The notes under the pieces were generated by a model. The model did not search any database. It was not told where the DNA came from and saw nothing but the letters and a program-made list of their open reading frames with translations. Below, in pieces: positions 49,703-61,555 of a DNA stretch of 64,000 bases. The stretch comes from Closterium sp. NIES-65 (lineage: Eukaryota > Streptophyta > Zygnematophyceae > Desmidiales > Closteriaceae): assembly GCA_948144175.1 (NCBI GenBank), contig CANXME010000317.1, positions 47,387 through 111,386 on the forward strand, read 5' to 3'. The first letter of the stretch is position 1. Each line of letters starts with the position of its first letter. The position numbers were made by a program, and so were the translations under genes.

Positions 49703-50347
49703 ATGCTATGGTTAATTTGTTTAATTATCAACATCTCAAATAGTTTATTAAACGCATATCATATATTTCAACTTAATTGCGGAATTGAAGTGCAGTCTAC
49801 GGTGTTACCACTTGAGATTGAATTAAGCCTAACAACCCCATCAATATTGCCAATCTTCATTGGTTTAAGCATTGCTGGTTTACTAACACTAAAGCATTTG
49901 TTACATATCTCCGAGTTAAAATATGTACCTTTACCAGAAGAAGAATTCTATACGCATCTATTAGCTACCAGTGATTTACCTTGGAAAGGACCACTTTTTA
50001 CAAAGGAGTTCTATGACTTTTGCCTTAGTATAGGCTACGATATTGCTCAAGTCAACAATTTTCATTATATCATACTTAAATATAACGAAGGCCTCCCGGG
50101 AGGCCTTGATAATCTGTTGGTTGGGTATGACTTGAATAGAGAAATTATCATTTCATCTTATTTACGAATTAATCAGGAACATAGATATGGCCTTTCTTCT
50201 ATCGTCAACCTTTGGTGGCTATCACCAAGAGGTGCCGAATATATACTTTCACTAAAGCCTATTATTAAGAATATAGAAGACCTTGAAAAATGTGCTCAAA
50301 CATCCCTGCGCTATACTTTAAATCAACTTAAAACTTTAAGAGAATAA
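49703..50347 (+). CDS. Unknown two-helix membrane protein (unit 4)
   Basis: 214 aa, identical to unit 1; palindrome at 50088-50107. Confidence 0.75.
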   Translation: MLWLICLIINISNSLLNAYHIFQLNCGIEVQSTVLPLEIELSLTTPSILPIFIGLSIAGLLTLKHLLHISELKYVPLPEEEFYTHLLATSDLPWKGPLFTKEFYDFCLSIGYDIAQVNNFHYIILKYNEGLPGGLDNLLVGYDLNREIIISSYLRINQEHRYGLSSIVNLWWLSPRGAEYILSLKPIIKNIEDLEKCAQTSLRYTLNQLKTLRE

Positions 50348-50360
50348 AATACTATCAAAT

Positions 50361-50876
50361 ATGAATACAAAAGAATCACAGCAAGTCCGTGCGAAAGGAA
50401 CAAGAACTAATAAATCAGTATATATACATTATTCTGTTTTCAGCTTTTTATTATTTTTGGAAAATATAGGATATTCCTTTGAACATAAGAATTTATTTAA
50501 TATAGCATTCAATTTCAAGTTAAAGGTTGGTGTTCGTAAAATTAAAGGATACACTCCGATAGAACCAAACAACCTTTTACGACGTAAATCGCACAATTAT
50601 GATTTGACATCTATCCCTGAAAGTAATGTACAAGAGGTTACTAATAGAATATCTCAATTGGTTTCGGAAGGCTATCAGTTTACAAAGATGGAACTTAAGG
50701 GTAAATTCATAGTTAAACCGACCGAAAAGGCCCAGAATGAGTACGCCAAGACCGTAATTGTTGCTTTAGGAGAGAGAGAGGCTTCAAACTTAAACTGGTT
50801 CAGTTATTGGAACTCACAGATGTATTTGTCGTCATCCGAATTTAAAGTGGACATAACATCCAATTTTGAATACTAG
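50361..50876 (+). CDS. Unknown 171-aa protein (unit 4)
   Basis: Identical to unit 1; hairpin at 50903-50928. Confidence 0.72.
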   Translation: MNTKESQQVRAKGTRTNKSVYIHYSVFSFLLFLENIGYSFEHKNLFNIAFNFKLKVGVRKIKGYTPIEPNNLLRRKSHNYDLTSIPESNVQEVTNRISQLVSEGYQFTKMELKGKFIVKPTEKAQNEYAKTVIVALGEREASNLNWFSYWNSQMYLSSSEFKVDITSNFEY

Positions 50877-52589
50877 ACTACATTTTGGGTAACTGAATAA
50901 TCAATGTGGGCGCGAAGCGCTCCACATTTGATTAGCACCCTAAAGCATTTCATTCTCAATATTATGCGCCGCTTACGCGCTCCGTTAAAGGTGTGAACAA
51001 CTTAACTAAGCAAGCAAAGCTTGCGAAGAGTATCACTTAAAGGAACAACCTTCGCAAGCCTGGCTACCAAACGTGCTAGGCCAACCAAGCCTAAAACGCA
51101 TAGGGCTAAGTGCGTGTTACGCGCTTGCGTAGCACGCGAAAGAAGTAACAACCTTCGCAAGCCTAACACTTTTGAAGGGGTTTCGCAGCTTAGCACTTAG
51201 AAAAACTAACAAGCTTCGCGAACGTAACACAACTAATCAAAAAACAAGTGTGATAGGCTTTGCCTCCCTAGCACTTTGAGAAATAGATAGGCTTCGCTTG
51301 CGTTTACATAAGCGAAGCTTCGGTCCCCTAAACGCGCATGGGATAGGCGCACGCTTTACGCAAGCGTGCGAGTCACTATGGTCACTGAACGGAAGGGTGC
51401 AAGCCTGCTAATAAAGAGTGCTTGGTTGTGAGCGGAAGGCGCTTGCGAAATGCGCTCGGAACCCAAAGGAGCTCGCTTGCTCGATAAGAAAGGCGTTTGT
51501 ATCGTTTTCCTTTTAAGCGCGTTTGAGCGCTTGCTTCGGCTACCCTGGCAGGCACTTTGGGCTTGATTTCCTTTTAATCGCGTGTTAGGGTTAGTACGCC
51601 TACTCCGCTTGGTAGGAGGTAGGGTTAGTATGCAACTTCTTCTTTATATGAGTGTCAAGGTAAGTAAGCCTGACTCTCAGTTTTTTTTTCGCGTGCTACG
51701 CAAGCGCATAACACGCACTTGCTCAGTAGGCTTGCTTAGGGTAGCACGGTTGGTCGGTAGGCTTACTCGGTAGGGGTGCGAAGCTTGTCTATTTATATAA
51801 ATACAAGGCTCACGAAGTTTAGCACGCTATTTTCTTTAAGTGCTACGCTGGCTACCCCTATCTGTTGTATATCCCTAAGTATTAGGGTTGCGGTTGCGAA
51901 CGCTAGTGGGTTTTGTGTGTGGTGGGGTGACGAGGCCTAGCGCGGCGGGCAGTGTTGTCTTTGTCTTTTATTCGCGCGTCTTGATACGCGCTTCCATAAG
52001 TAGTTTTGTTTGTTTCGCGTTTCAGGCATTTCCCTAACAGACAAGCGTGTGTCCCTTTTCCTTTTTCTTGGCGCGTGTGAACGCGCTTGCTTTGCCTATT
52101 ATGCATGTCTCTTTTCAAACACATGTAAGTCGGTTACTTATTGCACATATTTAAGAATTGTTATCGGCGCGTCTTGCGCGCCTATGCACCTGCATTCCCA
52201 AACGCATTCATTAATTGATTCCAGCGGACATATCTTATCCTCTTTTGTTTTGTTTCGCGTTTTAGGCGTTTGCCTAACACGCAGAAGTGTGTCAGCATCT
52301 TCATAAAACTTCGTGTATTTTGTTTTTGTAGCAAGCTTAGCTTGCGAAACTTATTCTTTCGATTTTTCTTTTAAAAAAAAAGGATTAAAAAAAATGTCCA
52401 ACTGACTACACTTTTCTCCTCTGACAAATCAAAAATTTTTTTTAAAAATTTTTGCAAAACAGGGCAAAATAACCACAAACAAGCCACTACAAAACAAATG
52501 TTTTGTAGTCACTGCAAAACAAATGTTTTGTAGTGTTTAGGCATGATTGTTTGTTAGTTCCTAATTAAAGTCTGAAGCTAGATCCAATA

Positions 52590-54425
52590 TTATATAGAGT
52601 TTCTATTCTTGCTAATTTTGGGTTTCTTTTTTCTTCGGACAATATTGTGTTGAAGTGATCTGGCTTTCCATACTTTAGATATACTAGCTCGAACTTCTTT
52701 TAAAGTAGGGCTGGATCTGTCATATATAGCAGTAGATCCTATGTCTTTGTGCGCTACAATGTTTTTGACCTTGTGTATACTGACGTTGCTTTGTAGCAAA
52801 TCGGTGATGAAACTTGCTCTAAAGCTGTGTGATGTTAAGTTTTTGTTTAAAGAGACAGAAGCATGTTTTAAGACAGAGTTAACTTGTTTGCTAAAATTTA
52901 CTCTATGTAAATGCGTGTGAGTCCTCTCTGCCTTGGAATCTTGAGCTGAGAATACAAAATTCTGAAGATGATAATTGCCAGAATTTTGAATAAGATGAAC
53001 GTCGGAAGAGACTTTCTTTAGAACAGCTTGTCCGTAGTGTCCTATGTGCAGGGTCTGCGGGTAACCTCCCTTGTCTCCCTTAATGTGTATAAGCTGAGTT
53101 TCACCTTCATTAATAAGCTGAAGCAGCTGTGTCCACCTAAATAGAAGAATAGTAGAAATCCGCAGGCCAGAAATATACAGCAAAGTAATAGCCAGTCTCA
53201 TTCGTGCACAAGTGAGTGCAGTTTTCCCGGATGCGGGATAAACTGACTTAACGATATCTAAAGTGATTTCAAATTCTGAAGGCGTTATGTAATCACATGG
53301 TTGCTCTTTTTGAGCATTAATTCGTTTTAGCTGAGCAGCTTGTTTCGCGTTGTCTTTCTCAAGCCTTAATTGAGCATCTTTAACCAAGAAATCAATTTTC
53401 TGATGTAATTCAACATTTTGCTTCTGTAAAGTTCTCTTATCTTCGTATAAAGTGTGCTGTAACATAACAAGTCGTCTTTTAACTTGGATTGTTTCATCAA
53501 GAGTTTCTTCTGAAGTTTTCTTGTGCTCTATAAAAAAATCTTTTAAGTTAGTAGCATGTTTTTCGACGACATTGGCTCTGAATTTCCGTATTTCCAGACT
53601 TTCCGGAGAATTATCATTAAAAGCTATAACTGCAGACTCTTCGTTGGTAGATCCTAGAAGCTCTCTCTCGCGCGCATCTGTGTCTGCAGACTCTTCGTTG
53701 GTAGATCTTAGAAGCTCTCTCTCGCGCGCATCTGTGTCTAGAGCCTCGTCCATTTCATAAGGTGATAGACCATACATGTTTTGGCTTGTGTGCGGTTTAT
53801 TGTTATAAGTAGTAACACATTGGGTAATTAACCTGGCCAGTTCATGATGAGTGATAAGACAGGATAACTGAGCTAGGCTATATTTTGTTAAAGAGACTTG
53901 ACGTTGACTTGGGGTATTTTTTAATAGAGATAAAAGTTCTTTTCTTAATAACATTTTAATAGAACGATTAAGAGATTCAGAGGCTTGGTTTCCAAAATTT
54001 TTTCGTCCAGCGAGGTTCGAACTCAGTACGATCTTATGATTGTCTGCAAAAGTCTTTAACTCATTTGCTTGAAATATACTTTCGCGATCAGAATGTATAA
54101 CAACAGACCGCCCTTGGTTTCTAGGTATAAAAGCAGTCTGTAAAACGTGTATAACATCTTGTGTATTAAATCTTTTCTCTTGAGTAGCATGAAACACTAT
54201 AAGCCTAGATCCAAGATCAATTCCAAGAAAAAGGAAAGCTTTCTTATTGATACAAGTAATGTCAATAGAATAATAACTCAGGTTGTGTTTGACTAAATAG
54301 CGACCCTTTAGAAAATCTTTTGAATTCATAAATTTGTTGTTCTTTTTAAAACGTGCGTAGCACGCACGTCTTGTAAACAGTTCGGTTAGCGTTTTGTCGT
54401 ACGAAGGGAGAAATATATCATTCAA
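52590..54425 (-). CDS. DDE integrase/tyrosine recombinase fusion (unit 5)
   Basis: 611 aa, identical to unit 1; last intact copy in the window. Confidence 0.93.
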   Translation of the reverse strand: MNDIFLPSYDKTLTELFTRRACYARFKKNNKFMNSKDFLKGRYLVKHNLSYYSIDITCINKKAFLFLGIDLGSRLIVFHATQEKRFNTQDVIHVLQTAFIPRNQGRSVVIHSDRESIFQANELKTFADNHKIVLSSNLAGRKNFGNQASESLNRSIKMLLRKELLSLLKNTPSQRQVSLTKYSLAQLSCLITHHELARLITQCVTTYNNKPHTSQNMYGLSPYEMDEALDTDARERELLRSTNEESADTDARERELLGSTNEESAVIAFNDNSPESLEIRKFRANVVEKHATNLKDFFIEHKKTSEETLDETIQVKRRLVMLQHTLYEDKRTLQKQNVELHQKIDFLVKDAQLRLEKDNAKQAAQLKRINAQKEQPCDYITPSEFEITLDIVKSVYPASGKTALTCARMRLAITLLYISGLRISTILLFRWTQLLQLINEGETQLIHIKGDKGGYPQTLHIGHYGQAVLKKVSSDVHLIQNSGNYHLQNFVFSAQDSKAERTHTHLHRVNFSKQVNSVLKHASVSLNKNLTSHSFRASFITDLLQSNVSIHKVKNIVAHKDIGSTAIYDRSSPTLKEVRASISKVWKARSLQHNIVRRKKKPKISKNRNSI

Positions 54426-55783
54426 GGTTGGTTTTCTTTAAAAAGAATGCTTAATAGTTGAGAGAGCAGAAAACTAAACTAAAAAACCTAATATAAGTGC
54501 TAGCTTGCGAAGCCTATCTGTTTGTCTAAGCACTACGCTTGCGCCTCCCCGGGGGGTTCTTGCTTGCGAACTTGCAAAAAACTAAATTGGTGTTTATATA
54601 ATATTCTTTCAAAAGTCATTGCGTAAACTTAAAAAGGCAGACAACGTGGCTAAGTTTTCTGTATTTTCGGGCCAATTTGAATAAACGCTTGCGTTTATTT
54701 TGATTGTTAGCACCAGTTTTCAATAAATGCTTGCGTTTATTTATGGTGCAATGATTAGTATTTGGTTACGGGTTTGCCCTTGCTGTTAATATAAACCTTC
54801 ACAAAAGAATGCTTAATAGTTGAGAAAGCAGGAAATTAAAGCTAAAAACCCTAAGATTCCCTTTCTCTTTGATCTAAGTGTGTCCTTTGGTTAAGTGTTT
54901 CGCTCAGGATTCTTTGCAAGCATGCTTGCATGCTTGCTTGCATGCTTGCTCGACCGTCCTTCGGACCCTTTATCGACCGTCCTTCGGACCCTTTATGTTG
55001 TGATCTCGTAATCTAAGCGCCTTGCGTTCGCAAGCTCCTTGTTAAGAAGCAAGCTCGCAAGGGCGCGAGGCGCCTTGCGTTAGCAAGCTCGTTGTTAGCT
55101 TGCAAGCGTGTTCCTTAGAAAGCAAGCTCGCAAGGTTGCGAACGTCTTTCTTTAAAACAAGCGAGTAAGCTAAAGGTGGTTTTAGCTTGCGAGCGTCTTT
55201 CTTTAAAACAAAACAAGCGCCTTTCTTACGAATTCAAAGCGCACGAACTTTTTTTTCCTTCGGTTGCGAGCGCCTTTCTTAGGAAGTAAGAATCTTTTGT
55301 TATCAAGCAAGCAGTGTTCATTTTGTTTCGCGTGTTGCGCGCTTGCGTAGCACGCACTTTTTCTCCTGCGCGTTTTAGGGGTTCTTAATCTAGCGTACTT
55401 GCATTTTAGGGTTGCGAAGCTTGGTAACCGAAGCAGCTTAGGTTTGCGCCGCTTCGCTTGCTTGCTTGTCAACCGAACAAGCATAGTTTTTTGCTCGTCA
55501 ACCGAAGGGCGCCTAGCAAGTTTGGTAGCTAGCGGACTTGCACTTTAGGGTTGCGAAGCTTGCACGCTTGTTGTTAAACTATGTGCTAGTCTTGCGAAGC
55601 CTAACGCGCAGTATATGATTTGGATCGGCGCGTTTTGATACGCGCTTCAAATGGTAGTTGCATCGCGCGAAGGTTTGGGTTCGCGCGAAGGTTCGCATTG
55701 CCTTGGTTTGCTTTGCATTACTTTACGCGATGTTTTTTTTAAGATCTTTTTAAGAACAAAAAACAGAAGACATACAATCGTTT

Positions 55784-56794
55784 ATGAAAACAAAAAAGAA
55801 TTTCGAGGATCATCTACAAGGAAAATACTTAGTAGCTCACAATGATCAATCAGAAAAAGAGATACAATTATATAGAGACCAAGTTACAGTCGAACACACA
55901 AGCGATTGGGCTCAATACTTTGTTAACTGGAGACAGAAGCAAGAGATAGAGCTCCAAGATGCAAAGCAAGAAAGAATTGCCATTTATAAACAGAATCAGG
56001 AGCTAATACGAAAAGTTGACTTGCAGAGCAGCCTTCTACATGATCAGCAACAGCAGATTCAGCAACTTACAGATGAATTGAACCAAAGACTAACCAAAGA
56101 AAAAGCCATAGAAGACAAAAGGGCCAAAAGAAAAGCTGCTAAGAAACAGCCCCTAAGAGACGCTATTACACCAGAAGAATTTCAGCTTATTATTGAAAAC
56201 GTTTATCAACTTACTGACAAATCAGCACGCATCAAAGTAGCTCTTACTCTATTGTATCTAACTGGCTTACGCGTTAGCAACTTGCTTCAATTTCATGTCA
56301 GTAATCTACAAGAATTAATCACAAAACAAAGCACTCTAGTCCACATCATTAAACGAGGAGGTTCACGTAAAATCATACTGCCAAGCGACGCAAAGCACTG
56401 GCTTCAACGTGTTAAACATGAGATCGAACTCATTACAAAAGGGAAAAGCCCTCAAGACCCCCTTTTCACTAACAAACAAGGCCATCTTATCTCACGTGAA
56501 CAATTCAACAAACAACTCAATCAAACACTCAAGCTTGTCGCCATGAAAACTGGAAAGAGAATTTATACGCATAGCTTTCGAGTAACTATGGTCACTGAAC
56601 TATTGCAACAGCAGCCCATACAAAACGTCAAAAATATAGTAGGCCATAAGGACATAAGGACCACTGAACTCTACAATAGAAACTTTATGGGAGAGCGCGA
56701 ATTCAGAAAGGCCATTCAATATGTTTTTAAAAAAAGAAAAAGTCAATCTAAAGACTATCCTGATCAAGATCATCAAGATGATCAAGATTTTTAA
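55784..56794 (+). CDS. Tyrosine recombinase lacking the DDE core (unit 5)
   Basis: 336 aa, identical to unit 1. A hairpin follows at 56873-56900. Confidence 0.93.
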   Translation: MKTKKNFEDHLQGKYLVAHNDQSEKEIQLYRDQVTVEHTSDWAQYFVNWRQKQEIELQDAKQERIAIYKQNQELIRKVDLQSSLLHDQQQQIQQLTDELNQRLTKEKAIEDKRAKRKAAKKQPLRDAITPEEFQLIIENVYQLTDKSARIKVALTLLYLTGLRVSNLLQFHVSNLQELITKQSTLVHIIKRGGSRKIILPSDAKHWLQRVKHEIELITKGKSPQDPLFTNKQGHLISREQFNKQLNQTLKLVAMKTGKRIYTHSFRVTMVTELLQQQPIQNVKNIVGHKDIRTTELYNRNFMGEREFRKAIQYVFKKRKSQSKDYPDQDHQDDQDF

Positions 56795-57856
56795 CAATAC
56801 GCTTTAAGTCCTTCTTTTGCTGATTAGTAACCCAAAGGGTCACGAACCTACAGTTCTATGATGTGAGGTAATAGGTCACAAAACACATGTTCTGTGACCT
56901 AAAACAACCATACATTTATACCGAAGATTTTATTACACAAAAAATCTTTTTTTGTGCAAAACATTATAAAACAAAGTCTTACCTTTTGACAAATTTTTCA
57001 AAAAAGACAAAACCATTAACGATTATATGTCTTCTGTTTTCTGTTTGTCTGTGTCCTTTGCTTCAAATCTGTCTCTGAATAGCCTTCACAAAGGACAGCT
57101 TAAAAAAAGAGAAAAGAATAAACTAAAAAACTAATCTTCCCTTTCTCTTGTATCTAAGTCTTCCTTTGTGCTCTAAGGGTCGAGAATTGGCGCGTTTATT
57201 TATATATTATATATATTTCAATGGAATTTTAGCCCCCCTTGTCATATGTGCTAAGCTTGCGAACGCCTTTCTTAACAAACAAGCAAGGATCTTCCGTTCG
57301 CAAGCTCGTCGTTCTTAGCAAGCTCGTTTTTTAGCTCGCTTGCTCGTTGTTAGCAAGCAAGCGCCTTCCTTAGCAAGCTCGCAAGCTAAATAAGTATTAA
57401 TTCTGTCCAATCTTGTTCTGAGTGTCCTTAGTTTGCTTAGATAGAAGAGGTAGTAAGCGCCTTTGGCGCGCAAGAAACAAAAAGGAAGAGGGGAAAGGCA
57501 CTAGTTTGAATAAACGCTGCTTCCTTTATTTCTTGCATACGCAATGACTTGTCCTTCAAATGTATATAAATACATTTTTACTTTTTTTCAAATTTACGTA
57601 ATGACTCGCTTGCTTCGCTTTGCGGTGCCCGCTTGCTTTGCGGCGCCTTTAACTCGCTTGCTTGCTTGCTTGCTTGCTAGTTAAAGCAAAGAAAAGTAGC
57701 AAGGAGCGTGCGTCCTAGGCACACGCTTTCTTTTAGCACGGGCAATCTTTCAAACACAAAATTGAGTCACTGCAAAAATTATATGAAGATACTAAGAGTC
57801 AACATAATGAAGGCCAAGTTTTTTATGAGTCTCAACGAAAAATTTACCATGATCTC

Positions 57857-58828
57857 ATGGAACAACTAAAGCTTGATCCCCATAATGCAGCTTTACATCA
57901 AGAATGTTATAACGCTCATGCTATCTTAGACGGTTATTATCGCCAACTGGAAGAACTAGACCGCTCTTTACACTATGTCAAAGGCAACCTCGAAGGGTAC
58001 GTAAATATTCGAAATATTGTTACAGCGTCAGGTATGATCGTTACGCCTACATCTGCTATCACTTTCGATCAAGCAGTAATGAGTTCAAATCAAACACAAG
58101 GAGGGGGTCTTATCAGAATTCCAACAGAACCAACTCCCGCTGCAGAAACAAGAACTCATTCTGCATCTACTAGTTCAGAAACAACAACTAGTTCAGAGAC
58201 AAGAACTCATTCTGCGTCTAATGCTTCAGAGATAACAACTCATCCTATATCTGGTGAAGGCATCATAAGTAATCCACTGTACTCGAGCTCTGGTGAAGGC
58301 ATCATAAGTAATCCACTGTACTCGAGCTCTGGTAATCGCTCTGCCCTAATGACAGAGTCGATTCCTTTTAAGAGCAATCTTCATTCACTTGAAGATGAGA
58401 CCGATCTTGAATTACTTCAAGAAATGTTACCCCAGTTAAATAACCGAGAGCTCGCGAGTCTATTAGTAAATAGCGATGAATGGAAAAAAAAGAACTTACT
58501 TTCTTTGTGTAATAAGATGAAGTTTCTACAAGATCAAAAATTAATTTCTAATGACATGACAGAAGAACAGCTAGTGCTCAAACAGGAAATCAAAAGTGTT
58601 ATATGCAATGATTTGTTAACTGAAAAAATAAAGACCAACGAAGAACTTGCATATTTTTTGTTAGATTGCATTTGCGGCATAGACTGTCTAGAAATACCTG
58701 CTTTAACCTTCTCCTTGTCTAAAATACAAAGTATTGTCTCGTCAGATTTACCTGATAAAGAAAAAATAACAAATTGGTTAGAAAATGTAACCAATTTGGT
58801 ATCGCAGGTTATTGTACCAAATATATGA
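57857..58828 (+). CDS. Unknown 323-aa protein (unit 5)
   Basis: Identical to unit 1. Confidence 0.75.
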   Translation: MEQLKLDPHNAALHQECYNAHAILDGYYRQLEELDRSLHYVKGNLEGYVNIRNIVTASGMIVTPTSAITFDQAVMSSNQTQGGGLIRIPTEPTPAAETRTHSASTSSETTTSSETRTHSASNASEITTHPISGEGIISNPLYSSSGEGIISNPLYSSSGNRSALMTESIPFKSNLHSLEDETDLELLQEMLPQLNNRELASLLVNSDEWKKKNLLSLCNKMKFLQDQKLISNDMTEEQLVLKQEIKSVICNDLLTEKIKTNEELAYFLLDCICGIDCLEIPALTFSLSKIQSIVSSDLPDKEKITNWLENVTNLVSQVIVPNI

Positions 58829-58835
58829 AATACTT

Positions 58836-59453
58836 ATGCTATGGTTAATTTGTTTAATTATCAACATCTCAAATAGTTTATTAAACGCATATCATATATT
58901 TCAACTTAATTGCGGAATTGAAGTGCAGTCTACGGTGTTACCACTTGAGATTGAATTAAGCCTAACAACCCCATCAATATTGCCAATCTTCATTGGTTTA
59001 AGCATTGCTGGTTTACTAACACTAAAGCATTTGTTACATATCTCCGAGTTAAAATATGTACCTTTACCAGAAGAAGAATTCTATACGCATCTATTAGCTA
59101 CCAGTGATTTACCTTGGAAAGGACCACTTTTTACAAAGGAGTTCTATGACTTTTGCCTTAGTATAGGCTACGATATTGCTCAAGTCAACAATTTTCATTA
59201 TATCATACTTAAATATAACGAAGGCCTCCCGGGAGGCCTTGATAATCTGTTGGTTGGGTATGACTTGAATAGAGAAATTATCATTTCATCTTATTTACGA
59301 ATTAATCAGGAACATAGATATGGCCTTTCTTCTATCGTCAACCTTTGGTGGCTATCACCAAGAGGTGCCGAATATATACTTTCACTAAAGCCTATTATTA
59401 AGAATATAGAAGACCTTGAAAATGTGCTCAAACATCCCTGCGCTATACTTTAA
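58836..59453 (+). pseudogene. Membrane-protein gene with a late frameshift (unit 5)
   Basis: Identical to the other copies until the run GAAAAATG, which here has four A bases instead of five (near 59420). The frame shifts and ends in VLKHPCAIL, losing the last ~20 native residues. Because the change is in a homopolymer and the surrounding area is full of similar changes, a sequencing error is more likely than a real mutation. Confidence 0.7.
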
Positions 59454-59492
59454 ATCAACTTAAAACTTTAAGAGAATAAAATACTATCAAAT

Positions 59493-60006
59493 ATGAATAC
59501 AAAAGAATCACAGCAAGTCCGTGCGAAAGGAACAAGAACTAATAAATCAGTATATATACATTATTCTGTTTTCAGCTTTTTATTATTTTTGGAAAATATA
59601 GGATATTCCTTTGAACATAAGAATTATTTAATATAGCATTCAATTTCAAGTTAAAGGTTGGTGTTCGTAAAATTAAAGGATACACTCCGATAGAACCAAA
59701 CAACCTTTTACGACGTAAATCGCACAATTATGATTTGACATCTATCCCTGAAAGTAATGTACAAGAGGTTACTAATAGAATATCTCAATTGGTTTCGGAA
59801 GGCTATCAGTTACAAAGATGGAACTTAAGGGTAAATTCATAGTTAAACCGACCGAAAAGGCCCAGAATGAGTACGCCAAGACCGTAATTGTTGCTTTAGG
59901 AGAGAGAGAGGCTTCAAACTTAAACTGGTTCAGTTATTGGAACTCACAGATGTATTTGTCGTCATCCGAATTTAAAGTGGACATAACATCCAATTTTGAA
60001 TACTAG
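59493..60006 (+). pseudogene. 171-aa gene broken by two single-base losses (unit 5)
   Basis: The ATG is kept, but one T is missing near 59623 (GAATTTATTT reads GAATTATTT) and another near 59810 (CAGTTTACAAAG reads CAGTTACAAAG). Only the final 62 residues, from MELKGKFIVKP on, remain as an uninterrupted native frame. Both losses are in T runs, so a sequencing artefact is likely. Confidence 0.7.
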
Positions 60007-61555
60007 ACTACATTTTGGGTAACTGAATAATCAATGTGGGCGCGAAGCGCTCCACATTTGATTAGCACCCTAAAGCATTTCATTCTCAATATTATGCGCC
60101 GCTTACGCGCTCCGTTAAAGGTCGTGAACAACTTAACTAAGCAAGCAAAGCTTGCGAAGAGTATCACTTAAAGGAACAACCTTCGCAAGCCTGGCTACCA
60201 AACGTGCTAGGCCAACCAAGCCTAAAACGCATAGGGCTAAGTGCGTGTTACGCGCTTGCGTAGCACGCGAAAGAAGTAACAACCTTCGCAAGCCTAACAC
60301 TTTTGAAGGGGTTTCGCAGCTTAGCACTTAGAAAAACTAACAAGCTTCGCGAACGTAACACAACTAATCAAAAAACAAGTGTGATAGGCTTTGCCTCCCT
60401 AGCACTTTGAGAAATAGATAGGCTTCGCTTGCGTTTACATAAGCGAAGCTTCGGTCCCCTAAACGCGCATGGGATAGGCGCACGCTTTACGCAAGCGTGC
60501 GAGTCACTATGGTCACTGAACGGAAGGGTGCAAGCCTGCTAATAAAGAGTGCTTGGTTGTGAGCGGAAGGCGCTTGCGAAATGCGCTCGGAACCCAAAGG
60601 AGCTCGCTTGCTCGATAAGAAAGGCGTTTGTATCGTTTTCCTTTTAAGCGCGTTTGAGCGCTTGCTTCGGCTACCCTGGCAGGCACTTTGGGCTTGATTT
60701 CCTTTTAATCGCGTGTTAGGGTTAGTACGCCTACTCCGCTTGGTAGGAGGTAGGGTTAGTATGCAACTTCTTCTTTATATGAGTGTCAAGGTAAGTAAGC
60801 CTGACTCTCAGTTTTTTTTTCGCGTGCTACGCAAGGCATAACACGCACTTGCTCAGTAGGCTTGCTTAGGGTAGCACGGTTGGTCGGTAGGCTTACTCGG
60901 TAGGGGTGCGAAGCTTGTCTATTTATATAAATACAAGGCTCACGAAGTTTAGCACGCTATTTTCTTTAAGTGCTACGCTGGCTACCCCTATCTGTTGTAT
61001 ATCCCTAAGTATTAGGGTTGCGGTTGCGAACGCTAGTGGGTTTGTGTGTGGTGGGGTGACGAGGCCTAGCGCGGCGGGCAGTGTTGTCTTTGTCTTTTAT
61101 TCGCGCGTCTTGATACGCGCTTCCATAAGTAGTTTTGTTTGTTTCGCGTTTCAGGCATTTCCCTAACAGACAAGCGTGTGTCCCTTTCCTTTTTCTTGGC
61201 GCGTGTGAACGCGCTTGCTTTGCCTATTATGCATGTCTCTTTTCAAACACATGTAAGTCGGTTACTTATTGCACATATTTAAGAATTGTTATCGGCGCGT
61301 CTTGCGCGCCTATGCACCTGCATTCCCAAACGCATTCATTAATTGATTCCAGCGGACATATCTTATCCTCTTTTGTTTTGTTTCGCGTTTTAGGCGTTTT
61401 GCCTAACACGCAGAAGTGTGTCAGCATCTTCATAAAACTTCGTGTATTTTGTTTTTGTAGCAAGCTTAGCTTGCGAAACTTATTCTTTCGATTTTTCTTT
61501 TAAAAAAAAAGGATTAAAAAAAATGTCCAACTGACTACACTTTTCTCCCTCTGAC

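Larger units (their letters stand above)
43293..52424. mobile_element. Tandem element, unit 4 (9132 bp)
   Basis: One base shorter than units 1-3: the poly-A run about 50 bases before its right end (near 52373) has one A fewer. This change shortens a trivial 73-codon frame there and affects no supported gene. All five proteins match unit 1. Gene-free stretches: 45294-46650, 47662-48723 and 50877-52424. Confidence 0.92.
52425..61555. mobile_element. Tandem element, unit 5 (9131 bp, with scattered indels)
   Basis: The first 7 kb match the earlier units apart from an extra T in a T run near 55250. From about 59,415 on, single-base differences accumulate: one A lost near 59420, one T lost near 59623 and near 59810, an inserted C near 60123, one C and one G lost near 60835 (GCAAGCGCAT to GCAAGGCAT), T changes near 61041 and 61400, and extra C bases near 61548 and 61555. 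Most are in homopolymers. Gene-free stretches: 54426-55783, 56795-57856 and 60007-61555. Confidence 0.9.

Noticed and set aside
59493-60006. Biological pseudogenisation of the unit-5 and unit-6 genes
   Set aside because: The damage is single-base indels mainly in homopolymers and increases toward the sequence end; this fits sequencing error better than decay.
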